64,000 nt of DNA, taken from Flavobacterium sp. (GTDB taxonomy: Bacteria; Bacteroidota; Bacteroidia; Flavobacteriales; Flavobacteriaceae). Shown here piece by piece: positions 15,406-23,305 of this stretch. The stretch is taken from positions 43,339-107,338 of the forward strand of contig NZ_SEBR01000022.1 in the NCBI RefSeq assembly GCF_004295795.1. The letters are read 5' to 3'. Position 1 is the stretch's first letter. Each line of letters starts with the position of its first letter. Below the pieces are notes generated by a model. That model was given only the letters and a program-made list of their open reading frames with translations, made no database searches and was not told where the DNA came from. A program made the translations under genes and the position numbers.

Positions 15406-15783
15406 ATGAACAAGCGAAACACCAAGTCGAAGCAACTGATTCTCGATTCGATCAAGTCGGTAAAACATGCCGTGAGTCAGGAAAGCTTGCACGAAAAGTT
15501 AGGAGATTCGGTAGATCGCGCCACGATTTATCGCGTGCTGAACAGTTTTTCGGACGATGGCGTTTTACACAAAATCGTCGGCGACGACGGAAAACAGTAT
15601 TTTGCCGTTTGTGTGAACTGCGGCGAAAACAAACACCAACACAACCACTTCCATTTCCGTTGCCTGGAATGCGGCACGATGGAATGTCTCGGCTCTGAGG
15701 TTTCACTGAAACTTCCATCAGGTTATCAACCTACGAACTTTAACGGCGTCATATCTGGCGTTTGTGCAAAATGCAGTACTTGA
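15406..15783 (+). CDS. Fur-family transcriptional regulator
   Basis: 125 aa. The N-terminal winged helix (SVKHAVSQESLHEKLGDSVD, then RATIYRVLNSFSDDGVLHKI) is followed by a metal-binding C-terminal domain with CVNCGENKHQHNHFHFRCLE, the CLECGTMECLG segment and a final CAKCST. The CxxC pairs and the His-rich stretch are typical of Fur/Zur/PerR proteins. It is short in the N-terminal arm compared with classical Fur (about 145 aa). Which metal it senses cannot be told; the divergent thioredoxin-reductase-like gene and a shared operator suggest they form one regulon. Confidence 0.85.
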   Translation: MNKRNTKSKQLILDSIKSVKHAVSQESLHEKLGDSVDRATIYRVLNSFSDDGVLHKIVGDDGKQYFAVCVNCGENKHQHNHFHFRCLECGTMECLGSEVSLKLPSGYQPTNFNGVISGVCAKCST

Positions 15784-15892
15784 GAGTTGAAATCGCGGCG
15801 AAAAATCAGAGAAAAACTACAAATCTCAGTCTTATCTAACCGTCTAAATTCCTACAAATAAGCCGAATGGCGTCACTTCTTCCCAATTAGGT

Positions 15893-15911
15893 CACAAAAA
15901 CAGTTTTTGTG
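15893..15911. other. Perfect inverted repeat CACAAAAAC-A-GTTTTTGTG
   Basis: Nine-bp arms around a single base, in the noncoding stretch 15784-16048. A second hairpin GCACCAA-ccactt-TGGTGC lies at about 15974-15992. No gene was recognised in this stretch. Confidence 0.4.
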
Positions 15912-16001
15912 GTTGCTGCGCTTTCGGTTCGCCTACCTTACCACACGTTCTTACCAAAAAGGATTGAGCGTTGGCACCAACCACTTTGGTGCTTCAATTC
16001 G

Positions 16002-16036
16002 CCGCGCTGGACTTAATTGTACCAGTGCGGTTTTTT
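16002..16036 (+). terminator. Intrinsic terminator, plus strand
   Basis: CCGCGCTGG (16002-16010), an 11-nt loop, CCAGTGCGG (16022-16030) with one G/T wobble, then six T. The nearest plus-strand gene, the Fur-family gene, ends 219 nt upstream, so this either ends a long 3' UTR or an unrecognised small RNA. Confidence 0.6.
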
Positions 16037-16048
16037 GGTTGGCGGTAG

Positions 16049-16948
16049 TTATTTTTTGCGCGTCATTTCCCGGAAGACCGTTTCCAGGTCGCGGTTCTTT
16101 TGGGAAATCTGAAGTGTTTTCAAATCGTTTTGCTGCACGAATTCGAATAGTTTTGCACGCATGTCTTCGTCAGAACTGAACGTCAATTCCCAAATATTGC
16201 CCGACACGTTTTTCGAGTAAGTCAAATTCGGGATGCGGTCGATGATTTCCTGTGAAACAGCCTGTCCAAATTCGACTTCGACGACTTGTTGCGTCACTTC
16301 CTTGATTTTCTCGAGGCGGTTGTCGGCTTTGATCTGGCCGTGGTCGATGATGATTACGCGGTCGCAAATCGCCTCGACTTCCTGCATGATGTGCGTCGAT
16401 AGGAAAACCGTTTTGTCCTTTCCGGCGTTTTTGATCACGCTCCTGATCTCGACCAATTGGTTCGGATCGAGTCCGGTTGTCGGTTCGTCCAGGATCAAGA
16501 CTTCGGGATTGTGCAAAAGTGCGTTGGCCAGACCGACGCGTTGACGATATCCTTTCGAAAGCTGTCCGATTTTTTTGTGGGATTCGGGCGTCAGACCAGT
16601 CAATTCGATCACTTCCTCGATTCGGTTTTTGCTCACTTTGTAGACATCGGCGTTAAAGCCCAAATATTCGCGAACATACAAATCGAGGTAAAGCGGATTG
16701 TGTTCGGGCAAATAGCCAACCGATTTCTGCACCGATTTTTCGTCAGTAGAAACGTCGTGTCCGTTCACCGCAGCCGAACCGGAATCGGCATTGATATAAG
16801 TGGTCAGGATTTTCATCAAAGTCGATTTTCCGGCGCCATTCGGACCCAAAAAACCTACGATTTCACCCTTTTTTATCGAAAAGGAAACATTGTCAAGCGC
16901 CTTTTGGTTGCCGTACATTTTGGTGATATTGCTGACTTCGATGGACAT
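16049..16948 (-). CDS. gldA: Gliding motility ABC transporter ATP-binding subunit GldA
   Basis: ABC ATPase of 299 aa with Walker A GPNGAGKST (about residue 37), signature LSKGYRQRVGLANAL, Walker B VLILDEPTTGLDP and the H-loop STHIMQEVE. The start MSIEVSNITKMYGNQKALDN and the C-terminal EVEFGQAVSQ-type domain match GldA of Flavobacterium, which pairs with GldF/GldG in gliding motility. Those partners are not in the window. The upstream minus-strand promoter element TACATTTG lies at 16965-16972. Confidence 0.88.
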   Translation of the reverse strand: MSIEVSNITKMYGNQKALDNVSFSIKKGEIVGFLGPNGAGKSTLMKILTTYINADSGSAAVNGHDVSTDEKSVQKSVGYLPEHNPLYLDLYVREYLGFNADVYKVSKNRIEEVIELTGLTPESHKKIGQLSKGYRQRVGLANALLHNPEVLILDEPTTGLDPNQLVEIRSVIKNAGKDKTVFLSTHIMQEVEAICDRVIIIDHGQIKADNRLEKIKEVTQQVVEVEFGQAVSQEIIDRIPNLTYSKNVSGNIWELTFSSDEDMRAKLFEFVQQNDLKTLQISQKNRDLETVFREMTRKK

Positions 16949-16964
16949 ATTCTGATATTTACGG

Positions 16965-16972
16965 CAAATGTA
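16965..16972 (-). promoter_or_regulatory. -7 element of gldA
   Basis: Minus strand TACATTTG, exact TAnnTTTG, 16 nt before the gldA ATG. A diverging near-match TATATTTA for the M28 peptidase gene is at 16993-17000. Confidence 0.6.
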
Positions 16973-17019
16973 AACCTTTAATTGTTTTCAAGTATATTTA
17001 GGACTCTAAACGTGAATCT

Positions 17020-17940
17020 ATGAAAAAAGTTTTGTGGCCGCTGCTTTTGGTCTCTTTCTTATCCATTGCCCAGAAAGCCGATATCGGTCAAGCCGAAGTG
17101 ACGCGCATCGAAACCAAATTGGCGTCCGACGAGATGCAAGGCCGACAAATTTTCGAGCCCGGAATCGAAATCGCGTCCAAATTCATCGAATCGGAATTCG
17201 CCAGGATCGACCTCAAATTTTACGGCGAACTCAAGTCCTTCCGACAGGACTTTTCCGTCAAGGGGAAATCGGCGAACAACGTAATCGGCATACTTCCGGG
17301 AAAATCGAAACCGGATGAATTCGTGGTTTTTTCAGCCCATTACGATCACTTGGGAATGGAAACTTCGGGTTCCGACAAAATCTATAACGGCGCGAACGAC
17401 GATGCTTCGGGCGTAACGGCGGTAATCGCTTTGGCCGACTATTTCAAGAAAAAAGGCGGAAACGAACGCACTTTGATTTTCGTGGCTTTTACCGGTGAAG
17501 AAATCGGCGGTTTCGGATCGCGGCATTTCTCGAAGAACATCGATCCGGACAAAGTTGTGGCGATGTTCAACATCGAGATGATCGGCACTGAAAGCAAATG
17601 GGGCAAGAATTCGGCTTACATCACAGGTTACGAAAAGTCCGACTTCGGAAAAATCCTGCAAAAGAATCTCGAAGGCAGCAAATTCAAGTTCGAACCCGAT
17701 CCTTATCCGGAAATGCAATTGTTCTATCGCTCGGACAACGCGACATTGGCGGCGCTAGGCGTTCCGGCGCATACGATTTCCACCTCCAAGATGGACGACG
17801 AAAAGAACTACCACAAGCTTTCCGACGAAGTCGCGACACTCGATATGGCGAACATGACCGAAATCATCAAGTCGATCGCAATCAGCTCACAAAGTATAAT
17901 TAGCGGGAAGGAAACGCCTGGTCGCGTGAGGAAAAAGTAG
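17020..17940 (+). CDS. M28-family zinc aminopeptidase, exported
   Basis: 306 aa with a signal peptide (MKKVLWPLLLVSFLSIAQKA). The peptidase core carries the metal ligands in order: His in FSAHYDHLG, Asp in NGANDDASG, the catalytic/metal Glu pair in FTGEEIGGFGS, an acidic residue in NIEMIG and a late His in the NYHKLSDE segment. This is the M28 pattern for a di-zinc exopeptidase. It probably works in the periplasm or outside the cell on peptides; specificity is unknown. It is followed by 1.3 kb of repeats. Confidence 0.88.
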   Translation: MKKVLWPLLLVSFLSIAQKADIGQAEVTRIETKLASDEMQGRQIFEPGIEIASKFIESEFARIDLKFYGELKSFRQDFSVKGKSANNVIGILPGKSKPDEFVVFSAHYDHLGMETSGSDKIYNGANDDASGVTAVIALADYFKKKGGNERTLIFVAFTGEEIGGFGSRHFSKNIDPDKVVAMFNIEMIGTESKWGKNSAYITGYEKSDFGKILQKNLEGSKFKFEPDPYPEMQLFYRSDNATLAALGVPAHTISTSKMDDEKNYHKLSDEVATLDMANMTEIIKSIAISSQSIISGKETPGRVRKK

Positions 17941-18087
17941 GCAGGGAATTCCAAATCCCAAGCCGGATCGTGAAAACTTGGCTTAAACCCTTGGTTTGCC
18001 TCGAGTCCAAAATGGAAATCAAAAAAATTCCGAGCTAATTATCCGGACTTTTTTGTTTTACCTTACCGATTGCTGTTCGATAGATTG
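17941..18087. other. Spacer with no recognised gene
   Basis: The start of a 1.3-kb noncoding stretch. TCCGAGCTAATTATCCGGAC followed by six T at about 18030-18056 may be a weak terminator for the peptidase gene, but the arms do not pair well. Confidence 0.3.
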
Positions 18088-18379
18088 TTGAAATTTGCAT
18101 TGCCACCTACATTTAACAAAAACTACAGATTTTCTGTAATCGACATATTGCAGGATCTCCGAACTTTGCTTTCTAAGGGGAAAGGGCGAGTGTTATCCCT
18201 ACAAAAAACGCCGATTTTTCCATTACAGAAAATCTGTAAAATTTGTTAAAAGTGTGCCTCGTGATTTATGTCAGTTCTCATTCTTGGAGATAATTTCGTC
18301 TGTTTACAGAAATCCGCTCGATAAAATTTATACCTGCCATCTAACGCCAACTGAGCAAAGCGAAGCTTTGGGAAAGTTT
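18088..18379 (+). repeat. 290-bp direct repeat, copy 1
   Basis: Nearly identical to 18801-19091, with about a dozen substitutions, a 2-bp gap and a 1-bp gap. It begins TTGAAATTTGCATTGCCACC and ends GCTTTGGGAAAGTTT, and contains the 139-bp inverted-repeat core. The following 18370-18434 is GGGATTTT and GGAATTT-type short repeats. Short reading frames in it are the same in both copies but have no protein-like features. Confidence 0.9.
18112..18250 (+). mobile_element. MITE-like 139-bp core, copy 1
   Basis: Ends TTTAACAAA and TTTGTTAAA. The terminal 29 bp match in inverted orientation at 26 of 29 positions, and each arm includes the internal palindrome TACAGATTTTCTGTA. There is no coding capacity. 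No target-site duplication is evident because the flanks are also duplicated with the other copy. Confidence 0.6.
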
Positions 18380-18529
18380 GGGATTTTGGGATTTTGGGAC
18401 TTGGAATTTGAGATTTGGAATTTGGATTTTCCAATGGCGTTGCGCCGGTTCAAAATCCCACCTCGATCACTCCCTTGCCGGCGCCGGGCTTCCGGCTTTA
18501 TCTTTGCGGGCTCGCTGCGCCGCCCTTGA

Positions 18530-18800
18530 AAAAGGATAACGCCTCAAATCCCTAACGCGACCCAAAGCGAATACAAAATCCAGACTCAAATCAGGTAATT
18601 TTTCGAAATACCTTGACTTCTACTATTGGTGCAAGAACCGAGTATTCTAACGACAGTAAATTTGTGGCTTGAAGAATTCTGGCTGCGGATTCAAAGATTC
18701 TAACAGAACACACGATTTTTAGACGCGTAGCATTTCTCTTATCGGACAGATTTTTTGTCGATTCGTCGTGAAGATTCGCGCCAGGGTTAGAATTTTAGGT
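18530..18800. other. Spacer between the two 290-bp repeats
   Basis: About 270 bp of AT-rich DNA with no open frame that looks coding and no clear signal. The preceding 18435-18530 contains a G+C-rich patch (CTTGCCGGCGCCGGGCTTCC). Confidence 0.4.
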
Positions 18801-19091
18801 TTGAAATTTGCATTGCCACCCATTTAACAAAAACTACAGATTTTCTGTAATAGACATATTGCAGGAACTCCTAACTTTGCTTTCTAAGGGGAAAGGGCGA
18901 GTGTTATCCATACAAAAAACGCCGATTTTTCCATTACAGAAAATCTGTAAAATTTGTTAAAAGTGTGCCTCGTGATTTATGTCAGTTCTCATTCTTAGAG
19001 ATAATTTCGTCGGTTTACAGTAATTCGTTCGATAAAATTTATACCCGCCCATCTAACGCCAACAGAGCAAAGCGAAGCTTTGGGAAAGTTT
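18801..19091 (+). repeat. 290-bp direct repeat, copy 2
   Basis: Second copy of the element at 18088-18379, same orientation, 713 bp further on. It is again followed directly by short repeats (GGGATTT, GGAATTT) to about 19165. Confidence 0.9.
18823..18961 (+). mobile_element. MITE-like 139-bp core, copy 2
   Basis: Same length and same 29-bp inverted termini as 18112-18250. Confidence 0.6.
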
Positions 19092-19127
19092 CAGATCCAG
19101 ATTTGGGATTTGGGATTTGGGATTTTG

Positions 19128-19145
19128 TCCCGATAGCTATCGGGA
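19128..19145. repeat. Perfect 18-bp palindrome TCCCGATAGCTATCGGGA
   Basis: Embedded in the GGGATTT/GGAATTT short-repeat tract upstream of the pheA leader. It could form a cruciform or act as a protein site. Confidence 0.6.
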
Positions 19146-19210
19146 TGGAATTTGGAATTTGGAATTCTCCCCGTAGTTTTTTCCGATTTTCACAAAAATT
19201 TCAAAACACC

Positions 19211-19241
19211 TTGGGCAAGGAAAGTTTTTTTTCTACTTTAG
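19211..19241 (+). promoter_or_regulatory. Promoter of the pheA leader transcript
   Basis: TTG at 19211-19213, a 20-nt spacer, and TACTTTAG at 19234-19241, a one-mismatch TAnnTTTG. The leader peptide starts 20 nt downstream. Confidence 0.5.
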
Positions 19242-19261
19242 CCACCGAAGCAAATACACAA

Positions 19262-19330
19262 ATGCAGAACAACTGGTTTTATTTTAGCAATTTTTATTAT
19301 TTCCGCAAGGAGATCGGGATTGCTGTGTAG
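19262..19330 (+). CDS. Aromatic-rich leader peptide of the pheA attenuator
   Basis: A 22-codon ORF containing NNWFYFSNFYYFRKE: eight aromatic codons (four Phe, three Tyr, one Trp) among residues 5-14. It ends 36 nt before an intrinsic terminator upstream of prephenate dehydratase. Exclusive pairings are AGCAAT 19286-19291 with ATTGCT 19319-19324 (1:2), 19314-19322 with 19365-19373 (2:3, nine pairs with one wobble) and the terminator stem (3:4). Stalling on Phe/Tyr codons would cover region 1 and favour the antiterminator. This is the same logic as pheL/pheA in enterobacteria but with a different peptide. Function is inferred from layout. Confidence 0.75.
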   Translation: MQNNWFYFSNFYYFRKEIGIAV

Positions 19331-19366
19331 TTGCTCTAGGTTATTATTAATTCAGAAAACGATACG

Positions 19367-19395
19367 ATCCCGACCACAAGTCGGGATTTTTTTTT
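19367..19395 (+). terminator. Attenuator terminator upstream of pheA
   Basis: ATCCCGAC, loop CACAA, GTCGGGAT and a run of nine T, ending 22 nt before the pheA ATG. Confidence 0.88.
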
Positions 19396-19416
19396 GGCAC
19401 AATTTCAAGTTCACAA

Positions 19417-20247
19417 ATGGAAACAGATTTAACGATAGCGATTCAAGGCATAAAAGGTTCTTTCCACCATCAGGTTGCGGGCGAATACTTTGGCGAAAGT
19501 GCGCTGGACGAGTGCATGTCATTCGAGGCTTTGGTTCGTTCGCTCAAGGAAAATCGCGCCCACAAAGGCGTCATGGCGCTCGAAAATTCGATTGCGGGTT
19601 CGATTATCCCGAATTACGCGCTGATAGACAAGAACGATCTGCACATCATCGGCGAGCATTACCTGAACATCCACATGAACCTGATGGTGCTTCCGGGGCA
19701 AACGATAGCCGATATCAAGGAAGTGCATTCGCATCCTATCGCGCTGTTGCAATGCGGAGTTTTCTTTGCCGAGTATCCGCACATCAAATTGGTAGAAAGC
19801 GGCGATACGGCCGAAACCGCCCAAAGGATCAAGGAACAGAAACTCACGGGAATCGGTGCCGTCGCCGGACCAAAAGCCGCGCCAATGTACGGACTCGAAG
19901 TCCTGGCCGCCGGAATCCACACTGTAAAAAGCAACATGACACGTTTCGTGATCGTCAAAACCCAGAACAAAGTGCTTCCGAAAGAAGAAATCGACAAAGC
20001 TTCGATCAAGTTTGAACTCGACGATACGCCTGGCGCACTTGCATCGGTCTTGAATATGATGACAAGTTCCAAATTGAACCTGACCAAAATCCAATCGATG
20101 CCGATCATCGAAACGCCTTTCCAATATTCGTTTTTCGTCGATGTGGTTTTCGAAAAGTACAAGCATTACGAAAAAGCCAAAAAGATTTTAGAACTCATGA
20201 CCACGCATTTTAAAGTGCTTGGCGAATACAAGGCTGGAATTCGGTAA
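19417..20247 (+). CDS. pheA: Prephenate dehydratase with ACT domain
   Basis: Converts prephenate to phenylpyruvate for phenylalanine synthesis. 276 aa: the catalytic domain shows IQGIKGSFHH, GVMALENSIAGS, PIALLQC, the AVAGPKAAPMYGLEVLA segment and the catalytic Thr-Arg-Phe in MTRFVIV (about residue 178). The ACT domain follows (KFELDDTPGALASVLNMM, NLTKIQSMPI), the site of phenylalanine feedback. There is no chorismate mutase domain; that activity is fused to the DAHP synthase two genes on. Confidence 0.96.
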   Translation: METDLTIAIQGIKGSFHHQVAGEYFGESALDECMSFEALVRSLKENRAHKGVMALENSIAGSIIPNYALIDKNDLHIIGEHYLNIHMNLMVLPGQTIADIKEVHSHPIALLQCGVFFAEYPHIKLVESGDTAETAQRIKEQKLTGIGAVAGPKAAPMYGLEVLAAGIHTVKSNMTRFVIVKTQNKVLPKEEIDKASIKFELDDTPGALASVLNMMTSSKLNLTKIQSMPIIETPFQYSFFVDVVFEKYKHYEKAKKILELMTTHFKVLGEYKAGIR

Positions 20248-20387
20248 TCCAAACTTCGAAATTACTTGTCCGTTAATCGTTGTTCGATATTCGAAAAATA
20301 GACAGACGATTTCAGAATAACGAACAAGTAATTTCGAAGAGTGGATGGCAAGAAAAACGGCGTGCGAACGAAAAGAACAACCAATAT

Positions 20388-20489
20388 TGAACAACGAATA
20401 ACGAATAACGAACAACGAATAACGAACAACGAACAACGAATAACGAACAACGAATAACGAATAACGAACAACGAATAACGAATAACGAA
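20388..20489 (+). repeat. Heptanucleotide array AACGAAT/AACGAAC
   Basis: About fourteen head-to-tail 7-bp units with the last base alternating T or C. It ends 17 nt before the aminotransferase start. The same unit is at 60003-60135 and, in reverse complement, at 59638-59935. The rest of 20248-20387 holds no recognised signal. Confidence 0.9.
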
Positions 20490-20505
20490 TGTTGAAGTTT
20501 TAACA

Positions 20506-21651
20506 ATGATACGAGTAGCAAATAGACTAAACACCGTCGAAGAATATTATTTCTCTCAGAAACTGCGCGAGGTTCGGGAGTTGATTTCGAAAGGAAATCC
20601 GGTGATAAACATGGGAATCGGAAGTCCTGATCTTTTGCCTTCGGATGAAGTCATCGCCGCGATCCAAAACGCGTTACAAGATGCCGGAGCGCACCAATAC
20701 CAGAGCTATCAAGGTTTGCCCGAGTTGCGAAAAGCGATTGCCGATTTCTACCGGAACCAGTTTCGCGTCGCCGCCGATCCCAATTCGGAAATCCTGCCGC
20801 TTATGGGTTCAAAGGAAGGAATCATGCACATTTCGCTCGCTTTTTTGAACGAGGGCGATGAAGTGCTGATCCCGAATCCCGGTTATCCTACCTATACTTC
20901 GGTGACAAATCTGGTCGGCGCAATCCCGAAATTTTACGATCTGACCCAAGAAACGAACTGGCAGCCCGATTTTGCAGCGTTGGAAAAACAGGATCTGTCG
21001 AAAGTGAAAATCATGTGGATCAATTATCCGCACATGCCCACGGGCGCAAACGCAAGTCTCGAGTTGTTCGAGAAACTCGTCGCATTCGCAAAAAAGCATT
21101 CGATTTTGCTCGTGAACGACAACCCATACAGCTTTGTCCTGAACGAGAACCCGATCTCTATTTTTGAGGCCGATGGTGCGAAAGACGTGGCATTGGAATT
21201 GAATTCGCTTTCAAAAACGTTCAATTTGTCGGGTTGGCGCGTCGGGTTCGTCATCGGAAACGAAACCTTGGTCGATGCGGTTCTCAAAGTCAAGAGCAAT
21301 ATGGATTCTGGCATGTTTTACGGCATCCAGAAAGGCGCGATCGAAGCCTTGAAGTCAGACAAATCCTGGTTCGCCAAGCAAAACGAAAGCTACAGCCGCC
21401 GACGCGAATTGGTGTTTGAACTTGCGGATTCACTCGGATGTTCATACGACAAAGATGCCGTCGGGATGTTCGTCTGGGCGAAATTACCAGATTCCATACC
21501 CGATGCGGAAGTTTTCGTGGACGAGCTTTTGTATCAGAAACACGTTTTCATCACGCCGGGAAAAATCTTTGGAAGCAACGGAAATCGCTACATCCGATTC
21601 TCGCTTTGTTTGTCCGAGGAAAAAATCCGCGAGGTTTTGACAAGATTGTGA
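20506..21651 (+). CDS. PLP aminotransferase, class I/II (aromatic/aspartate type)
   Basis: 381 aa fold-type I aminotransferase. Visible are MGIGSPDLLPS, YQSYQGLPELRKAIADFY, GSKEGIMHISLAF, PNPGYPTYTS, the unusual NYPHMPTGANAS in place of the usual NPNPTG, the PLP lysine in ELNSLSKTFNLSGWRVGFVI (about residue 230) and a C-terminal YIRFSLC Arg for the carboxylate. In the phenylalanine cluster it probably transaminates phenylpyruvate or hydroxyphenylpyruvate; LL-diaminopimelate or aspartate activity cannot be excluded. Confidence 0.88.
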   Translation: MIRVANRLNTVEEYYFSQKLREVRELISKGNPVINMGIGSPDLLPSDEVIAAIQNALQDAGAHQYQSYQGLPELRKAIADFYRNQFRVAADPNSEILPLMGSKEGIMHISLAFLNEGDEVLIPNPGYPTYTSVTNLVGAIPKFYDLTQETNWQPDFAALEKQDLSKVKIMWINYPHMPTGANASLELFEKLVAFAKKHSILLVNDNPYSFVLNENPISIFEADGAKDVALELNSLSKTFNLSGWRVGFVIGNETLVDAVLKVKSNMDSGMFYGIQKGAIEALKSDKSWFAKQNESYSRRRELVFELADSLGCSYDKDAVGMFVWAKLPDSIPDAEVFVDELLYQKHVFITPGKIFGSNGNRYIRFSLCLSEEKIREVLTRL

Positions 21652-21833
21652 CCACGAATGTAAAGTAGTACGTGAGCCGCGAATGCGCGAATTTAGATTC
21701 GTCGCCAGCAGAAATTCGCGAATTCTCGGCTAAAAAATAAAGTGTAAACGCCTATGTGACTTGGTGTCCGCGGCAAAAAAATCAGCGCTAAGAATACAAA
21801 ATCAAAAGCCTCTGTGGCAGAAAAACAAGACAA
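21652..21833. other. Short intergenic stretch where tyrA would be expected
   Basis: 182 bp containing decayed GCGAATTT/AAATTCGCG inverted repeats (21688-21745). There is no coding sequence and no remnant of prephenate dehydrogenase that I can see. Confidence 0.5.
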
Positions 21834-22916
21834 ATGGAAAACGACAAATCACTAAGAAACTGGCTCAACGCCCTAAACTTAAGCCATCCACTCGTAATCG
21901 CCGGCCCGTGTTCGGCAGAAACCGAAGAACAAGTCATGCAGATAGCACGCGAGTTGAAAGACTCCGACGTAAGTTTTTTCCGCGCCGGAATCTGGAAGCC
22001 AAGAACGCGTCCGGGCGGATTCGAAGGCGTGGGAGCGATCGGACTCAAATGGCTGCAAAAAGCCAAAGCCGAAACCGGATTGCCGATGGCCGTTGAAGTC
22101 GCCAACGCAACCCACGTGAAATTGGCGTTGGAACATGATATCGACGTTTTGTGGATTGGCGCGCGTACTACGGTAAATCCATTCGCTGTCCAGGAAATCG
22201 CCGACGCACTTCAAGGCACGGACAAAATCGTACTCGTAAAAAATCCGGTAAATCCAGATTTGGCGCTTTGGATTGGCGGAATCGAGCGTTTGTACAATGC
22301 CGGAATCCGCAATCTGGGAGCGATCCACAGAGGTTTTTCGACGTATGAAAAGACCAAATACAGAAACATTCCGGAGTGGCAATTGCCTATTGAACTGCAA
22401 AGCAAGTTTCCAGATTTGCCTATCATAAACGATCCGTCCCATATCACCGGACGTCGCGATATGGTCAAAGATGTCGCCCAACAAGCGCTCGACCTGAACT
22501 TCGACGGACTGATCATAGAAACCCATATCGATCCCGACAATGCCTGGAGCGACGCGGCCCAACAAGTCACCCCTACGAATCTCAAGCAAATGTTCATCGA
22601 CCTTAAAACGCGAGAACTCACGGTCGAAGAAAGTGATTTCAATTCCAAAATGGCAAAATTGAGAACCAAAATCGACGAAGCCGACACGAAAATCCTGGAA
22701 ATTCTGGGAAAGAGAATGCAGGTCGCCGACGAAATCGGGGCTTTGAAAAAAGAGAAGAATGTCGCGATTCTCCAAAACAAGCGCTGGAACGAAATCCTCG
22801 ACAAAATGATTGCCGAAGGGTCGTCAAAAGGCCTTACCGAAGACTTTGTTTTGAAGATTTTCAAGGCGATTCACCAGGAAAGTATTACGCATCAGGAGAA
22901 GGTTATCAATAGTTGA
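21834..22916 (+). CDS. DAHP synthase / chorismate mutase fusion
   Basis: 360 aa. The N-terminal 260 residues are a type I-beta-like 3-deoxy-7-phosphoheptulonate synthase: VIAGPCSAETEEQ, FRAGIWKPRTRPGGFEG, DVLWIGARTTVNPF, VLVKNPVNPD, GAIHRGFSTYEK, INDPSHITGRRD and IETHIDPDNAWSDAAQQ. The C-terminal 90 residues are an AroQ chorismate mutase (KLRTKIDEADTKILEILGKR followed by MQVADEIGALKKE). It catalyses the first step of the shikimate pathway and also the chorismate-to-prephenate step. This fusion is characteristic of Bacteroidota. Confidence 0.95.
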   Translation: MENDKSLRNWLNALNLSHPLVIAGPCSAETEEQVMQIARELKDSDVSFFRAGIWKPRTRPGGFEGVGAIGLKWLQKAKAETGLPMAVEVANATHVKLALEHDIDVLWIGARTTVNPFAVQEIADALQGTDKIVLVKNPVNPDLALWIGGIERLYNAGIRNLGAIHRGFSTYEKTKYRNIPEWQLPIELQSKFPDLPIINDPSHITGRRDMVKDVAQQALDLNFDGLIIETHIDPDNAWSDAAQQVTPTNLKQMFIDLKTRELTVEESDFNSKMAKLRTKIDEADTKILEILGKRMQVADEIGALKKEKNVAILQNKRWNEILDKMIAEGSSKGLTEDFVLKIFKAIHQESITHQEKVINS

Positions 22917-22931
22917 TTTTTTTCTTTTTTT

Positions 22932-23074
22932 GAGCTTTTTCCGGCTGACCGGCACTAGCTTTTTTGCAAAAACCGGTTTTTCTTGGGTTTAAAACGAGCT
23001 TCCTGCGGTCGCTGTTTTAAACTTAGAAAAATGCGGTTTTTTCTGCAAAAGGCTAGTTGCCGTCATCCGGGCTA
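22932..23074 (+). repeat. Dispersed palindromic element, family 2, copy B
   Basis: Ends CCGGCTGACCGGCACTAGCT and GGCTAGTTGCCGTCATCCGG; inner arms TTTTTTGCAAA and TTCTGCAAAA; centre GAGCTTCCTGCGGTCGCT at 22996-23013, identical to copy A. It opens a 1-kb noncoding stretch between the DAHP synthase gene and rsgA. Confidence 0.8.
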
Positions 23075-23152
23075 TGGATTGTCCTAAGACGATCTTTATT
23101 CTTTTTGTTTTCCTTTTGTGTTTACGGAAATTATCTCACTCTCGAAGCCTAA

Positions 23153-23205
23153 ATAAATGAGCTTCGCTCATTTTGCTTATTTTCGACGGCTTCGCCGTCG
23201 CGTGC
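23153..23205. repeat. Two small GC-capped hairpins
   Basis: AAATGAGC-ttc-GCTCATTT (about 23155-23174) and CGACGGC-ttc-GCCGTCG (about 23185-23202), arranged back to back. No gene in 23075-23305. Confidence 0.5.
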
Positions 23206-23305
23206 TTTGAATTTCTTTCGTCGCCTGCCAGCGGGGCTTACTTTTACTTCATTGATTTTTATTGTTTTTTTAAGGATTCAGTGAACCTCGTTCCTCGGTT
23301 TGCCT

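Noticed and set aside
18254..19330. Two reading frames starting MPRDLCQFSFLEIISSVY
   Set aside because: Identical because they lie in the 290-bp duplication; they diverge into repeat-encoded peptides and have no promoter or signal.
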